This document shows, in pieces, positions 7,785 to 15,254 of a stretch of 27,648 bases of DNA (positions are counted from its first letter, which is position 1; every line of letters starts with the position of its first letter). Location: positions 1-27,648 of the forward strand of contig JAGRBY010000022.1 in NCBI GenBank assembly GCA_020433835.1, read 5' to 3'. Below the pieces are notes generated by a model, which had not been told where the DNA came from, did not search any database, and saw only the letters and a program-made list of their open reading frames with translations. A program made the position numbers and the translations under genes. Source of the DNA: Anaerolineae bacterium. Its GTDB lineage: Bacteria; Chloroflexota; Anaerolineae; 4572-78; J111.

Positions 7785-9047
7785 CTAAATCACCGGCAGC
7801 ATCATTTCAATGATGAAATTGAGTTGTTGATGAGCCTGCCGCAAAGCAGTTTCTACTCTGTCCGGCGTTTCTCCCCTGGCAAAAATAAATCCCAGGTAAC
7901 TATCTCCCTCCGGCAGTGGGATGAGCGGCTGGTTAAGTTTGGCTGTAATATCGACCGCCTCGATGCCGGGTACCTCTCTAGCTGACTCGACACCCTCTAT
8001 ACCCTTCAAAATTCCCGCCATGGGAATAGGAATCATCATCACCCCGCTGGCTTCTGATGTTCGGCTAAACGAGTCGATCTCAAGGCCGACCGCCTGCCGT
8101 AAAATCAGCTCCTCCAAGGCCATGTTATCGAGACCAAAGCGCAGCGTGCGCGAACACAGTCCGCCGATTGATCGACCGGCCATCTCGACCATCCAGGGGC
8201 CGTCGTCGTTGACGCGCAGTTCGGCATGCACGGGGCCAAAACGCAACCCCAAAGCCTCTGCAGCGCGACCGGCGCAGTCAGCGACGGCTGTCTGGACATC
8301 ATCCGGTAAACGCGAGGGGGTGACGTAAATCGTTTCTTCGAAGAAGGGGCCTTCTAAGGGATCGGGTTTATCAAAGAGCGCCAGCACTTTCAGTTGGCCT
8401 TTATCGATGACTCCCTCCAGCGCTACTTCAACACCCGGAATATAATCTTCAATTAAAATCTGGGTCGATCCCGGTATGCGGTTGTGTGCGGCCAACATCC
8501 GGCTTAGTCGCTTAAAGGCATCAACCAACTCAGCGGGCGAGTTGGTTCGCATCACGCCCCGACTGCCGGAAAGCAGTAGCGGCTTGACCACACAAGGAAA
8601 GCGCACTTCGGTGGCTATTCGGTGAGGATCGTCGGTCATCTCAAACAGCTTGAATTGGGGCGATGAAACGCCGCCTTGAGCAAACATGCGCCGCATATGG
8701 TACTTATTGCGGGCCGCCAGTGCCGACTCGCTAGAGTTGTGGACCAAGCCCAAGGCTTCGCTGGCCTTTGCCGCAATCAATGAAGCGCTGTCATCAACCG
8801 ACAATACCGCTTGAACCGGTTGTTGGCTAGCAAAGGCTACGATTTTAGCGGCTGACTCTTCAGGCTGATCGAATTGAAGCGCCAGCGGCACTTTCCAATA
8901 GTCGGCCAGATCGGGATGGATGTCTAACCCGGTCGCAATCTCAATATCCAATCGCTTCGCGGCTTCGGAAAAAGCCTGTCCGCGATAGGTGCTATTACGC
9001 ATGAGTAAGATAACGCGCTTAGATTGGGGAGAAGCTGTTGATGCCAT
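7785..9047 (-). CDS. ATP-grasp domain carboxylate-amine/thiol ligase
   Basis: This 420-aa protein shows the ATP-grasp arrangement: an N-terminal pre-grasp Rossmann-like part (RVILLMRNSTYRGQ), a central lid with FPCVVKPLLLSGSRGV, the hinge LIEDYIPGVEVALEGV, and the Mg-binding HAELRVNDDGPWMVEMAGR with FGP before it. A C-terminal domain (about 330-420) resembles the BacD/carnosine-synthase type of amino-acid ligases. Such enzymes form an acyl-phosphate from ATP and join it to an amine; the actual substrate is not readable. The start is ATG at 9047; a TTG 18 bases upstream is less likely, and the ribosome site is weak either way. It sits downstream of the molybdopterin-fold gene in the same direction, separated by a heptamer hairpin. 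Confidence 0.82.
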   Translation of the reverse strand: MASTASPQSKRVILLMRNSTYRGQAFSEAAKRLDIEIATGLDIHPDLADYWKVPLALQFDQPEESAAKIVAFASQQPVQAVLSVDDSASLIAAKASEALGLVHNSSESALAARNKYHMRRMFAQGGVSSPQFKLFEMTDDPHRIATEVRFPCVVKPLLLSGSRGVMRTNSPAELVDAFKRLSRMLAAHNRIPGSTQILIEDYIPGVEVALEGVIDKGQLKVLALFDKPDPLEGPFFEETIYVTPSRLPDDVQTAVADCAGRAAEALGLRFGPVHAELRVNDDGPWMVEMAGRSIGGLCSRTLRFGLDNMALEELILRQAVGLEIDSFSRTSEASGVMMIPIPMAGILKGIEGVESAREVPGIEAVDITAKLNQPLIPLPEGDSYLGFIFARGETPDRVETALRQAHQQLNFIIEMMLPVI

Positions 9048-9090
9048 AGCGACACACTTTACCAAAGTTTAATGAGGATTATACCACAGA

Positions 9091-9185
9091 TAGGAGATTA
9101 GAGACTAGAGATTGGAGACTGGAGATTACAAAACACGCAGTACAGTCTCCAATCTCTGGTCTCCAGTTACCAGTTACCAATCTCT
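9091..9185. repeat. Inverted heptamer arrays forming a 15-bp stem
   Basis: Five heptamers on the left (TAGGAGA, TTAGAGA, CTAGAGA, TTGGAGA, CTGGAGA; 9091-9125) face six on the right (AGTCTCC, AATCTCT, GGTCTCC, AGTTACC, AGTTACC, AATCTCT; 9144-9185). AGAGATTGGAGACTG at 9107-9121 pairs perfectly with 9143-9157. The stop codon of the next gene (9184-9186) overlaps the last heptamer. Confidence 0.88.
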
Positions 9186-9675
9186 ACTTGACCACAACCT
9201 TCCCCACCCATTTGACCTGTCTCAAAGCATCGTCTTTTTCGCTGGGGACAACCATGCGAATAAGACCCTGCCGACGGGTCATGGTCTGACCATCGATAAC
9301 GATGCTCAACAGCGCGGGTCCGGCGGGATCCGGTTTGTGCAGTTCTTCGGCAAAAACGCGATTACCGAATCCATCGGCGCTGATGACTTCTACTTGCGCC
9401 CATGGCATGCCTTCTGGAATTTGGCTCTGGATGAGATCGAGCAGCGTTACGCCGCCAAAGGTAAAAGGGCCGGATGTACCGTGGCCGGTGCTAACAATGT
9501 AGCAGTTGGAAACGAACGTGAGGGGTAATGCTTCGAGATCCGGCACGGTTATTTGTGTTTGTTCGCCGTCCGGCCGTATAAAAACAAATGATGAATCATG
9601 AGAAGGTGGTTCGGGATTAGGGTCGTGGGCGTGAGGTTGTAACGGATCGTGGGTATGAGGCGAATCCGTTGGCAT
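9184..9675 (-). CDS. Small molybdopterin-binding-fold (sulfite-oxidase-like) protein with His-rich N-terminus
   Basis: This 163-aa protein consists of a His-rich leader (residues 1-28, with H7, H9, H15, H17 and H26) and a compact domain like the oxidoreductase molybdopterin-binding family. It has VSNCYIVSTG with Cys58 where the family holds its Mo-ligand Cys, GPFTFGGVTLLDLI, VEVISADGFGN, and a closing VVPSEKDDALRQVKWVGKV. There is no Tat or Sec signal, so it is probably cytosolic. The family's Arg-rich cofactor contacts are not obvious, so it may be a degenerate, non-catalytic or metal-binding member. Its ATG overlaps the tdk stop (TAATG), implying translational coupling. No molybdopterin biosynthesis gene is nearby. 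Confidence 0.7.
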   Translation of the reverse strand: MPTDSPHTHDPLQPHAHDPNPEPPSHDSSFVFIRPDGEQTQITVPDLEALPLTFVSNCYIVSTGHGTSGPFTFGGVTLLDLIQSQIPEGMPWAQVEVISADGFGNRVFAEELHKPDPAGPALLSIVIDGQTMTRRQGLIRMVVPSEKDDALRQVKWVGKVVVK

Positions 9676-10262
9676 TATACCTTGACTCCCCGGGGTACTT
9701 CATGATGCATCCGGCAGCGAGCTTCGTAGACCTCACTAGCGCCCACCATAATAATCGGATCATCATAATTGGCCGGGCGGCCATCGATCAGACGCTGGGT
9801 TCGGCTGGCCAGTGCGCCACAGACCATGCAGATAGCCTGAAGTTTCGTTACATTTTCAGCTAACGCCAATAATAACGGCATCGGCCCGAAAGGTTCACCC
9901 CGAAAATCCAAATCGAGACCGGCCAGGAGTACCCGTCGATTGCTATCGGCCAAGGTCTCGCATAATTCGGCAATTTTCCAATCGAAAAACTGCACTTCAT
10001 CAATGCCGACAACGTTGGTATCGTCATCAACAAGGGTTAGAATTTCTTCGGCGCTTTCAACCACTGTTGCCTGAAAATGGTTTCCTCGGTGAGAACTGAC
10101 CTTGTTGGCCTTGTAGCGTTGATCCAGTTGAGGCTTAAAGACCTGGACCTTCTGCTTACCGATTTCGGCTCGAATCAATCTGCGGATCAATTCTTCTGTT
10201 TTACCGCTAAACATACTGCCGCAGATAAGTTCTATCCAACCGCCGTTATACCCATAGTACAC
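9675..10262 (-). CDS. tdk: Thymidine kinase, TK1 type
   Basis: This 195-aa enzyme phosphorylates thymidine with ATP in the cytosol for dTTP salvage. Walker A is GSMFSGKT (residues 15-22), the magnesium/catalytic segment is DEVQFF (88-93, Glu89 as likely base), and the lasso region follows. The zinc-binding Cys pair is in [13 protein letters not shown], with a later Cys-x-x-His in [11 protein letters not shown]. The start is chosen as GTG at 10262 because a perfect GGAGG (10271-10275) lies eight bases before it; a TTG at 10277 would place that Shine-Dalgarno inside the gene. The seven-U run of the preceding terminator ends exactly where the GGAGG begins, so expression from the ribosomal-protein operon would need readthrough. 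Confidence 0.93.
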   Translation of the reverse strand: MYYGYNGGWIELICGSMFSGKTEELIRRLIRAEIGKQKVQVFKPQLDQRYKANKVSSHRGNHFQATVVESAEEILTLVDDDTNVVGIDEVQFFDWKIAELCETLADSNRRVLLAGLDLDFRGEPFGPMPLLLALAENVTKLQAICMVCGALASRTQRLIDGRPANYDDPIIMVGASEVYEARCRMHHEVPRGVKV

Positions 10263-10275
10263 TCTTATTTCCTCC

Positions 10276-10312
10276 AAAAAAATTAGGCAGACTCGCCTAC
10301 TGTCTGCCTAAT
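10276..10312 (-). terminator. Strong intrinsic terminator after the ribosomal-protein operon
   Basis: ATTAGGCAGAC (10282-10292) and GTCTGCCTAAT (10302-10312) form a perfect 11-bp stem with a nine-base loop. On the minus strand the stem is followed directly by seven Us (10276-10282) and then by the tdk Shine-Dalgarno. Confidence 0.92.
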
Positions 10313-10364
10313 GACGTATTTCTATCAGGAGCTTCATAAGCCCTGGATCAATCGCATTAAATTT

Positions 10365-10841
10365 CTAAACGCGAGCCAGATAATCCGTTTTCGCTTTTTC
10401 TAATGTCGCTTTGGCTTTATCAAGCGCCTTCTCATCAAACCCTTCCAGAGCTAATAATCTGTCGGGTTTTTTATCAATCTGTGTAGCCAAATCACCTACG
10501 GTGACAATACTATTGTTTAGCAGTACTTGAGCAACTGCGTCATCTAAGTCAAGGGCAGCCAGTTGCTGTTTCAAGAAACGCTGCTCGGCTTTAGCCAGAT
10601 TTTTCGTTTTACGCTTGCTGGCATCATCTTGCGCTTTGGTGTAGCTGTTCAAGCGATTCATAAAGCGCTCAACCTGACCACCGCTATCAATGATGCGCTG
10701 TTCACCGGTGTAGAAGGGGTGGTTGCCGGACCATACATCAACCCGCAGTTCGGGGCTGGTCGATCCAACTTCCATCACCACTTCACCATTGCAAATTACT
10801 TTAGCGTTGGGGTACCATTTCGGATGAATATCTTTTTTCAT
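10365..10841 (-). CDS. rpmE: Ribosomal protein bL31 (zinc-free form) fused to a helix-hairpin-helix C-terminal domain
   Basis: Residues 1-67 are bL31: MKKDIHPKWYPNAK, then MEVGSTSPELRVDVW, then NHPFYTGEQRIIDSGGQVERF. Of the four zinc cysteines of the classic form only Cys17 remains; the CxxC near residue 37 is replaced by W37-S-G-N40, so zinc binding is unlikely. The protein then runs on for about 90 residues, where bL31 usually stops near 70-90 in total. A basic helix (69-93) leads to LDLDDAVAQVLL, SIVTVGDLA and LLALEGFDEKALDKA (about 97-145), which resembles the helix-hairpin-helix repeats of NusA and the RNA polymerase alpha C-terminal domain. It belongs to the large subunit, in an operon after rplU and rpmA. 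AGAGG precedes the ATG. Confidence 0.9.
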   Translation of the reverse strand: MKKDIHPKWYPNAKVICNGEVVMEVGSTSPELRVDVWSGNHPFYTGEQRIIDSGGQVERFMNRLNSYTKAQDDASKRKTKNLAKAEQRFLKQQLAALDLDDAVAQVLLNNSIVTVGDLATQIDKKPDRLLALEGFDEKALDKAKATLEKAKTDYLARV

Positions 10842-10875
10842 AGTAAAACCTCTATACGAAACTTATAACGGCGCG

Positions 10876-11136
10876 TTAGCTAGCCTCAGGATAAACGCTG
10901 ATGCGTTTTTTGCCCTGAGGGGTATACTCAAATTTTACATAACCATCAATGGTAGCAAAAATGGTATAATCTTTGCCCATGCCCACGTTGGTGCCGGGGT
11001 AAAATTTAGTACCGCGCTGACGAACAATAATGTTACCAGGGCGAACCGATTCACCACCGAACTTTTTTACGCCAAGACGTTGGCTGTTACTATCGCGACC
11101 GTTGCGGCTTGAACCGCCACCTTTTTTATGTGCCAT
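10876..11136 (-). CDS. rpmA: Ribosomal protein bL27
   Basis: This 86-aa protein has the bL27 start [19 protein letters not shown], the [10 protein letters not shown] block and [18 protein letters not shown], followed by [17 protein letters not shown]. The N-terminal tail reaches the peptidyl transferase centre of the 50S subunit. The protein starts directly with the mature sequence and has no cleavable extension of the kind seen in Firmicutes. Its start has a strong AAGGAGAG ribosome site. It is 14 bases downstream of rplU, the standard rplU-rpmA order. Confidence 0.98.
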   Translation of the reverse strand: MAHKKGGGSSRNGRDSNSQRLGVKKFGGESVRPGNIIVRQRGTKFYPGTNVGMGKDYTIFATIDGYVKFEYTPQGKKRISVYPEAS

Positions 11137-11150
11137 GCTGCTCTCCTTAA

Positions 11151-11459
11151 TTACCCAACACTTATTTTATCGATATGCAAGCTGGTGTAATCTTGTCGAT
11201 GACCTTGCTTTTTATGATAATTTTTCTTGTGTTTATAGACGATGATTTTTTTACCACGTCCGTGATCTTTAACCGTGGCTGTCACGGTTGCGCCATCAAC
11301 GACAGGTGCTCCAATAGAAGGGCCGGCGTCATTGGTCACCATTAGAATTCGATCAAATTCAACAGTTTCACCAACTTCGACAGGAAGTTTTTCAACACGA
11401 ATAACATCGCCTTCGGCTACGCGGTACTGTTTTCCGCCACTTTCGATAACTGCGTACAT
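11151..11459 (-). CDS. rplU: Ribosomal protein bL21
   Basis: This 102-aa protein starts [18 protein letters not shown], the bL21 hallmark, and ends with [20 protein letters not shown], the basic rRNA-binding region near the C-terminus. It is a 50S assembly protein that binds 23S rRNA. The start at 11459 is fixed by a GGAG about seven bases upstream and by family length; an in-frame extension to 11534 is noise. It heads the rplU-rpmA-bL31 operon, driven by a consensus promoter at 11545-11572, with a hairpin and U-run in the leader. Confidence 0.97.
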   Translation of the reverse strand: MYAVIESGGKQYRVAEGDVIRVEKLPVEVGETVEFDRILMVTNDAGPSIGAPVVDGATVTATVKDHGRGKKIIVYKHKKNYHKKQGHRQDYTSLHIDKISVG

Positions 11460-11500
11460 CTTACGATCTCCAAAGTTAGGGGGTTGTTTGCTCGTTAAAC

Positions 11501-11534
11501 AAAAAATGAGTGTGACCCACTGGTGCAGCCACAC
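11501..11534 (-). promoter_or_regulatory. Leader hairpin with U-tract upstream of rplU
   Basis: On the minus strand a GTGTG/CACAC stem (11510-11514 with 11530-11534) is soon followed by a run of six Us (11501-11506). It lies between the promoter and rplU, so it could act as an attenuator, as in other ribosomal-protein leaders. The stem is short and its regulatory role is inference. Confidence 0.4.
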
Positions 11535-11544
11535 ACAAAATTTA

Positions 11545-11572
11545 ATTATATCGGCCCAGCTAAAATTGTCAA
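11545..11572 (-). promoter_or_regulatory. Consensus sigma70-type promoter for the rplU operon
   Basis: On the minus strand TTGACA (11572-11567) and TATAAT (11550-11545) are both perfect and 16 bases apart. Transcription would begin near 11538, giving a leader of about 80 bases. It is the strongest promoter seen in the window, fitting ribosomal-protein genes. Confidence 0.88.
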
Positions 11573-11884
11573 GAAACCGAGTGCGTTTCAGTTATGGGGC
11601 GAGAGAGAACCACTGAATTTATGAGGGCAATGAGGCCACTGAGCCGCTCCCGGCAGTGTTCTCATCAATCCACTGTCAAGAAATCACTATAGTTGCAAGG
11701 CAGAATTCAGTGAAATCATCATTTTCAGTGTTTCAGTGTTTCAATCAGCGCCGGTTGCCCCAAAATATAAAAACTGCAAAGACGCAAAGGTCGCCAAGTT
11801 TTTCGATTTAATTTTTCTTGGCGACCTTTGCGCCTTAGCGGTTCGTTTTCTTGCTCAACATGCAAGAAGTCACCTGGTTAGATA
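11573..11884. other. Non-coding spacer with two repeat types
   Basis: No gene is supported here. It contains octamers TTTCAGTG, TTTCAGTG, TTTCAATC (11723-11746) with several scattered CACTGA words nearby, and a 16-bp inverted repeat. That inverted repeat is CGCAAAGGTCGCCAAG at 11783-11798 against 11817-11832, with an 18-base AT-rich loop. On the minus strand the hairpin is followed by a T-rich stretch, so it may end the DUF58 transcript. Confidence 0.7.
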
Positions 11885-13078
11885 CTATAAATCTCCTATG
11901 ATGGTTGACCAGGTGTAGGGGCTTACGGTACAAATAGTCAGCGTTGGGCTGGTGGCAGGCAGGGTCGCCGGTTTTTGACCATCGTGTGCAATAAAAATGG
12001 CTAAAATATGCATATTTTGCTGCTGAAAGTGGCTTAATGCCTGGCTTATGGCCGTATTGGGCCGACTGATAAGCACCACCACAAAGGGGAGGTGCGGCAG
12101 CGAGCGCAGCACATCGGCCAGTGCATCAGAGCCGTCATTTTCGACCTTGGCCAGATAGTTCAACGTTCCCCACCAACTCAGCGGTGTAGCAGGTGGTCGC
12201 CAACGCGGGCTGTGGCCTATCAGTCGAAACGGGATATTGTGATTATCGGCATAATAGCCAAATGTTGCTGCCAGGCGAATGGCGGTTTCAAAGGTAGAGA
12301 ATTTACCCTGACCCACCTGACCCTTAACTGACAAATCGAGCACAACGGTCAGGGTAAGTTGATCTTGGTCGGAGAGTTCTTTGACAACCAAGCTACCCAA
12401 TCGAGCCGTACTACGCCAGTGAATGTGACGCATCGAGTCGCCGGAACGGTATTCGCGGGTGCCGATAATATCGCTCCCTTGGCCGACCCGCAGCGACTGC
12501 CGGTCGGTAAATCCCCGATGCTCCAGCAATCGCAGCCGCTTGAGGGGATAAAATTGGGGATAAATCAACACTTCGCCGGGAACCTCAATCGTGCGGCGGC
12601 TGCGAAATAATCCAAACGCCCCCTTCGAGTGGAGCATCAGATCATCGAAGGAATAGAGGCCACGCCGATCACAGCTCGTCTGATAGCTTACCCTTACCGG
12701 ACGATTTCGAAATAGACGGTCAATGAAAAATGATTGGTTTTGCTCAGCCGGTGGCGCGAAGGGGCACTTTTCGTGACCGGAAATTAAAAATGCGGGTCTC
12801 AAGCCCGTTTGTTCGGCTTGAAGGGTAACCTCAATCGGATCGTCCTCAAAGAAGTCGACGATTTCAGCCAAGGGGTTGCTGATCTGATCCGAATCGACGG
12901 ATGGCGGTCGAAAGGAACGGCTAAAACGAACGCCGTGCAGAATGCGCCGCCCATAAAAATAATCAACCAGCAGCAGCCCAATCAGGCTGTTGGACATCAG
13001 GTAGAGCCAGCCCACCTGCGTCTGGTTCGCCAGCAGGTAAAGAGTCAAAGCTAAGACAAACAGAACAAAAACACGCAT
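11885..13078 (-). CDS. DUF58 domain protein (MoxR partner)
   Basis: This 397-aa protein begins with two hydrophobic helices (residues about 1-20 and 24-42), followed by a beta-rich region. The DUF58 signature GTREYRSGDSMRHIHWRSTARLG lies near residues 205-230, with LVVKELSDQD after it. The rest is VWA-like (VVLDLSVKG, later FVVVLISRPN). DUF58 proteins occur next to MoxR ATPases and are thought to take part in assembly or activation of metal-containing or envelope complexes. It lies 79 bases downstream of the MoxR gene, separated by a perfect hairpin. No clear ribosome site is visible before the ATG, so the start is less certain. No CoxE-like or BatA-type gene follows. Confidence 0.88.
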   Translation of the reverse strand: MRVFVLFVLALTLYLLANQTQVGWLYLMSNSLIGLLLVDYFYGRRILHGVRFSRSFRPPSVDSDQISNPLAEIVDFFEDDPIEVTLQAEQTGLRPAFLISGHEKCPFAPPAEQNQSFFIDRLFRNRPVRVSYQTSCDRRGLYSFDDLMLHSKGAFGLFRSRRTIEVPGEVLIYPQFYPLKRLRLLEHRGFTDRQSLRVGQGSDIIGTREYRSGDSMRHIHWRSTARLGSLVVKELSDQDQLTLTVVLDLSVKGQVGQGKFSTFETAIRLAATFGYYADNHNIPFRLIGHSPRWRPPATPLSWWGTLNYLAKVENDGSDALADVLRSLPHLPFVVVLISRPNTAISQALSHFQQQNMHILAIFIAHDGQKPATLPATSPTLTICTVSPYTWSTIIGDL

Positions 13079-13089
13079 AAAGACAATTT

Positions 13090-13161
13090 ATGAATTAGGA
13101 ATTATGAGGGATGAATTATGAGTCTTTCTTCCTAATTCATAATTCATCCCTCATAATTCAG
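13090..13161. repeat. Heptamer-built palindrome with a perfect 23-bp stem
   Basis: Positions 13099-13121 are exactly complementary to 13137-13159, with a 15-base loop. Both arms are in-phase heptamers: ATGAATT, AGGAATT, ATGAGGG, ATGAATT on the left; AATTCAT, AATTCAT, CCCTCAT, AATTCAG on the right. The MoxR stop codon (13158-13160) lies in the last heptamer. It separates moxR from the DUF58 gene. Confidence 0.95.
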
Positions 13162-14165
13162 GATATTGGTACAGAAACCGAAGATAAAATAGTCTCAACG
13201 ACTGTCTCTTTTACCGCACGCGACGGTTCGTGGGTGATCATACGATGGGTGAGGACGCCGGGGGCAACAGTCTTAATGTCGTCGGGGGTTACGAAGTCGC
13301 GATGGTTGAGAAGAGCCATGGCTTGAGCTGCCCGCTGAAGGGCTACACCGCCACGGGGGCTAACGCCGAGCAGGACATCGGGATGATTGCGCGTTGCGGC
13401 GAGCAGCCGGACGATATACTCTTTGAGCGAACGCACCACACCAATGCTTTTGACCAAATGCTGTAGGGCCAGTATATCGGCGGGCGAGACCACCGGCTCG
13501 ATTTTACCGAGCGGGTCTTCGTGCTCTTCTCGCTCCAAAATGAGCACCTCATCTTCAAAATCGGGGTAGCCCATAGTCAATGAGATCAGAAAGCGGTCGA
13601 GTTGCGCTTCAGGCAAGGCAAAGGTGCCGGCGGTTTCAACCGGATTTTGGGTGGCGATGAGGAAAAAGGGTGCATCGAGCCGGTACTGCTGGCCGTCGAC
13701 GGTGACCTGGCGCTCGGCCATACTTTCCAACAAACTCGATTGGGTGCGAGGCGTCGCCCGGTTGATTTCATCGACCAAGACAAATTGAGCAAAGATGGGG
13801 CCGGGGATAAAACTGAATTGCTGTTCTTTTTGATTATAAATTGAGGTGCCGGTGATATCGCTCGGTAAAAGATCGGGGGTACACTGAATACGCTTAAAAG
13901 TGGCACTGATTGAGCGGGCCAGGGCTTTGGCAACCAACGTTTTACCAACGCCCGGCACATCTTCTAACAGCAAGTGGCCACCGCTAAAAATCGTAGCAAG
14001 CACCAACCGCAACTTACTCAGTTCGATAACGGCTGCCCGACTGACGCTGGCCTGAAGCTGATCGATGAGTGTGGCGGCATCAGCAATGTTCAAAACTTTG
14101 GGCAGGGGATCACGTGCGTTTGAAGATGAGGGGATGGTGGTTTGTTGAGTTGAGTAGTGGGTCAT
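13158..14165 (-). CDS. MoxR family AAA+ ATPase
   Basis: This 335-aa ATPase has Walker A at about residues 71-76 (PGVGKT within HLLLEDVPGVGKT) and Walker B in FVLVDEINRATPRTQ. Sensor-type motifs follow in FFLIATQNPVETAGTFALPEAQLDRF and SPRGGVALQRAAQAMA. MoxR chaperones couple ATP hydrolysis to maturation of partner complexes, usually with DUF58/VWA proteins, and here the DUF58 gene lies directly downstream. The start is taken as ATG 14165, with GGAAA upstream; a TTG at 14177 adds only four residues. A terminator at 14263-14296 separates it from the kinase upstream, so it probably has its own promoter. Confidence 0.95.
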   Translation of the reverse strand: MTHYSTQQTTIPSSSNARDPLPKVLNIADAATLIDQLQASVSRAAVIELSKLRLVLATIFSGGHLLLEDVPGVGKTLVAKALARSISATFKRIQCTPDLLPSDITGTSIYNQKEQQFSFIPGPIFAQFVLVDEINRATPRTQSSLLESMAERQVTVDGQQYRLDAPFFLIATQNPVETAGTFALPEAQLDRFLISLTMGYPDFEDEVLILEREEHEDPLGKIEPVVSPADILALQHLVKSIGVVRSLKEYIVRLLAATRNHPDVLLGVSPRGGVALQRAAQAMALLNHRDFVTPDDIKTVAPGVLTHRMITHEPSRAVKETVVETILSSVSVPIS

Positions 14166-14262
14166 GGCATTTTCCAATGTTCACTATTCTTGTATTTAGC
14201 TTTCCTCAAAATCACACTTTTTGCAAATCGGCCTTCATTTTTTAGCCATTCGATTTGAAACG

Positions 14263-14296
14263 AAAACCCTCACAGGAAAGATCTGCGAGGGTTTTT
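14263..14296. terminator. Bidirectional intrinsic terminator
   Basis: AAAACCCTC (14263-14271) and GAGGGTTTTT (14287-14296) form a stem flanked by A and T runs on both sides, so it can work in either direction. It ends the deoxynucleoside kinase transcript ahead of moxR. Confidence 0.8.
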
Positions 14297-14368
14297 AATC
14301 TCAAGACCAACTATTTAATTTTTACACGAATTACCCATTAATGACAAGGTAATGGATCGAACTACTGC

Positions 14369-15016
14369 TTAAACGAGTGCTGGCCGCGACAAAACTCGCT
14401 CAATATTTAATTCAGCCAAAATTTGATCGCGAATACTGCCAAAATCATCAGAGGAGCGAACAAAATCAAGCCAGTCGGTGTCGATAGTGAGGATGGGACA
14501 GAGGGTATAATCCTCAATCCAGCCGTTGTAAAGTTCGTTCAATTGCTGAAGGTAAAGCGGCGAGATATAACGTTCAAAGTGGCGACCCCGTCGTTGGACC
14601 CGCGCAATTAAAGTTGGAATGCTGGCTTTTAAGTATACTACCAAATCAGGTTTAGGAAGCATCTGGACAAATTCTTCATACAGATCGCGATAGAGTTGGT
14701 ACTCTCTATCCGACATCTTTCCTAGCCGGTAAAGGTTACGGACAAAAATATCAGCATCCTCATACACACTACGATCCTGAATAACCGAGCCCGGATACAG
14801 CGACATTTCACGATGGATACGAAAGCGCCGAGAGAGGAAAAATACCTGCGAGTGAAAGCTCCATCGATTCATATCCTGGAAAAAGTCGGATAAAAAAGGA
14901 TTATCATCAACAGCCTCAAAAAAGGGAGTCCAATTTAAATCTTCCGCCAAAAGTTGTGTAAGTGTACTTTTGCCAACGCCCATATTTCCGGCAATGGTAA
15001 TAGAGTAATTTTTCAT
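14369..15016 (-). CDS. Deoxynucleoside kinase (dCK/dGK family)
   Basis: This 215-aa kinase has the P-loop GNMGVGKST (residues 10-18), the base-binding FFEAVDDNPFL, WSFHSQVFFLSRRF, and the DRSVYEDADIF motif with the catalytic Glu-Arg region. A LID-like RVQRRGRHFERYIS follows. It transfers phosphate from ATP to a purine or pyrimidine deoxynucleoside; whether dA, dG or dC is preferred cannot be told. The start is ATG 15016, which has GAGGAGAA about nine bases before it; an ATG at 15034 would overlap that ribosome site. With tdk about 4 kb away it gives broad salvage of deoxynucleosides. A long structured leader lies upstream. Confidence 0.9.
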   Translation of the reverse strand: MKNYSITIAGNMGVGKSTLTQLLAEDLNWTPFFEAVDDNPFLSDFFQDMNRWSFHSQVFFLSRRFRIHREMSLYPGSVIQDRSVYEDADIFVRNLYRLGKMSDREYQLYRDLYEEFVQMLPKPDLVVYLKASIPTLIARVQRRGRHFERYISPLYLQQLNELYNGWIEDYTLCPILTIDTDWLDFVRSSDDFGSIRDQILAELNIERVLSRPALV

Positions 15017-15084
15017 TTTCTCAGTTCTCCTCAAGATGTCTTACCAAAAGTTAACCGACTACACCCTCTATTTCCCGTTTTTGG

Positions 15085-15128
15085 CAAAAAGAAAGACCGC
15101 TACACCTGACACCAAGGTTGTACCGGTC
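15085..15128 (-). terminator. Intrinsic terminator upstream of the deoxynucleoside kinase
   Basis: On the minus strand GACCG and CGGTC (15124-15128 with 15095-15099) close an imperfect hairpin. It is followed by a U-rich run (complement of AAAAAGAAA, 15086-15094). Confidence 0.65.
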
Positions 15129-15248
15129 TCTAAAATACCGACTCACATACCACAATTGAGTCGATTACAAGACTAAGATCATCAATTAAAAGCTTCGAAC
15201 AGCGAATTTGGAGCGCCTTCATCATGGTTTTCAATCTGAAAATAGTAT
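15085..15248 (-). ncRNA. Candidate small RNA or 5' leader of the deoxynucleoside kinase
   Basis: This stretch is bounded by an extended -10 promoter (15255-15282) and an intrinsic terminator (15085-15128), giving a transcript of about 165 bases. It carries a hairpin right at its 5' end (15228-15242, six base pairs with a three-base loop) and a perfect seven-bp stem, CGACTCA (15139-15145) with TGAGTCG (15157-15163). It has no good reading frame. It could be a free small RNA or an attenuating leader. It matches no family I can name: it lacks the T-box signature and the closed-stem shape of 6S RNA. Confidence 0.4.
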
Positions 15249-15254
15249 GAGATT

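Noticed and set aside
9112..9528. 138-codon frame opposite the molybdopterin-fold gene
   Set aside because: It begins inside heptamer repeats and runs antisense to a better-supported gene.
15085..15248. T-box leader before the deoxynucleoside kinase
   Set aside because: No UGGNACC-type T-box sequence and no specifier stem can be drawn; the downstream gene is not a synthetase or amino-acid gene.
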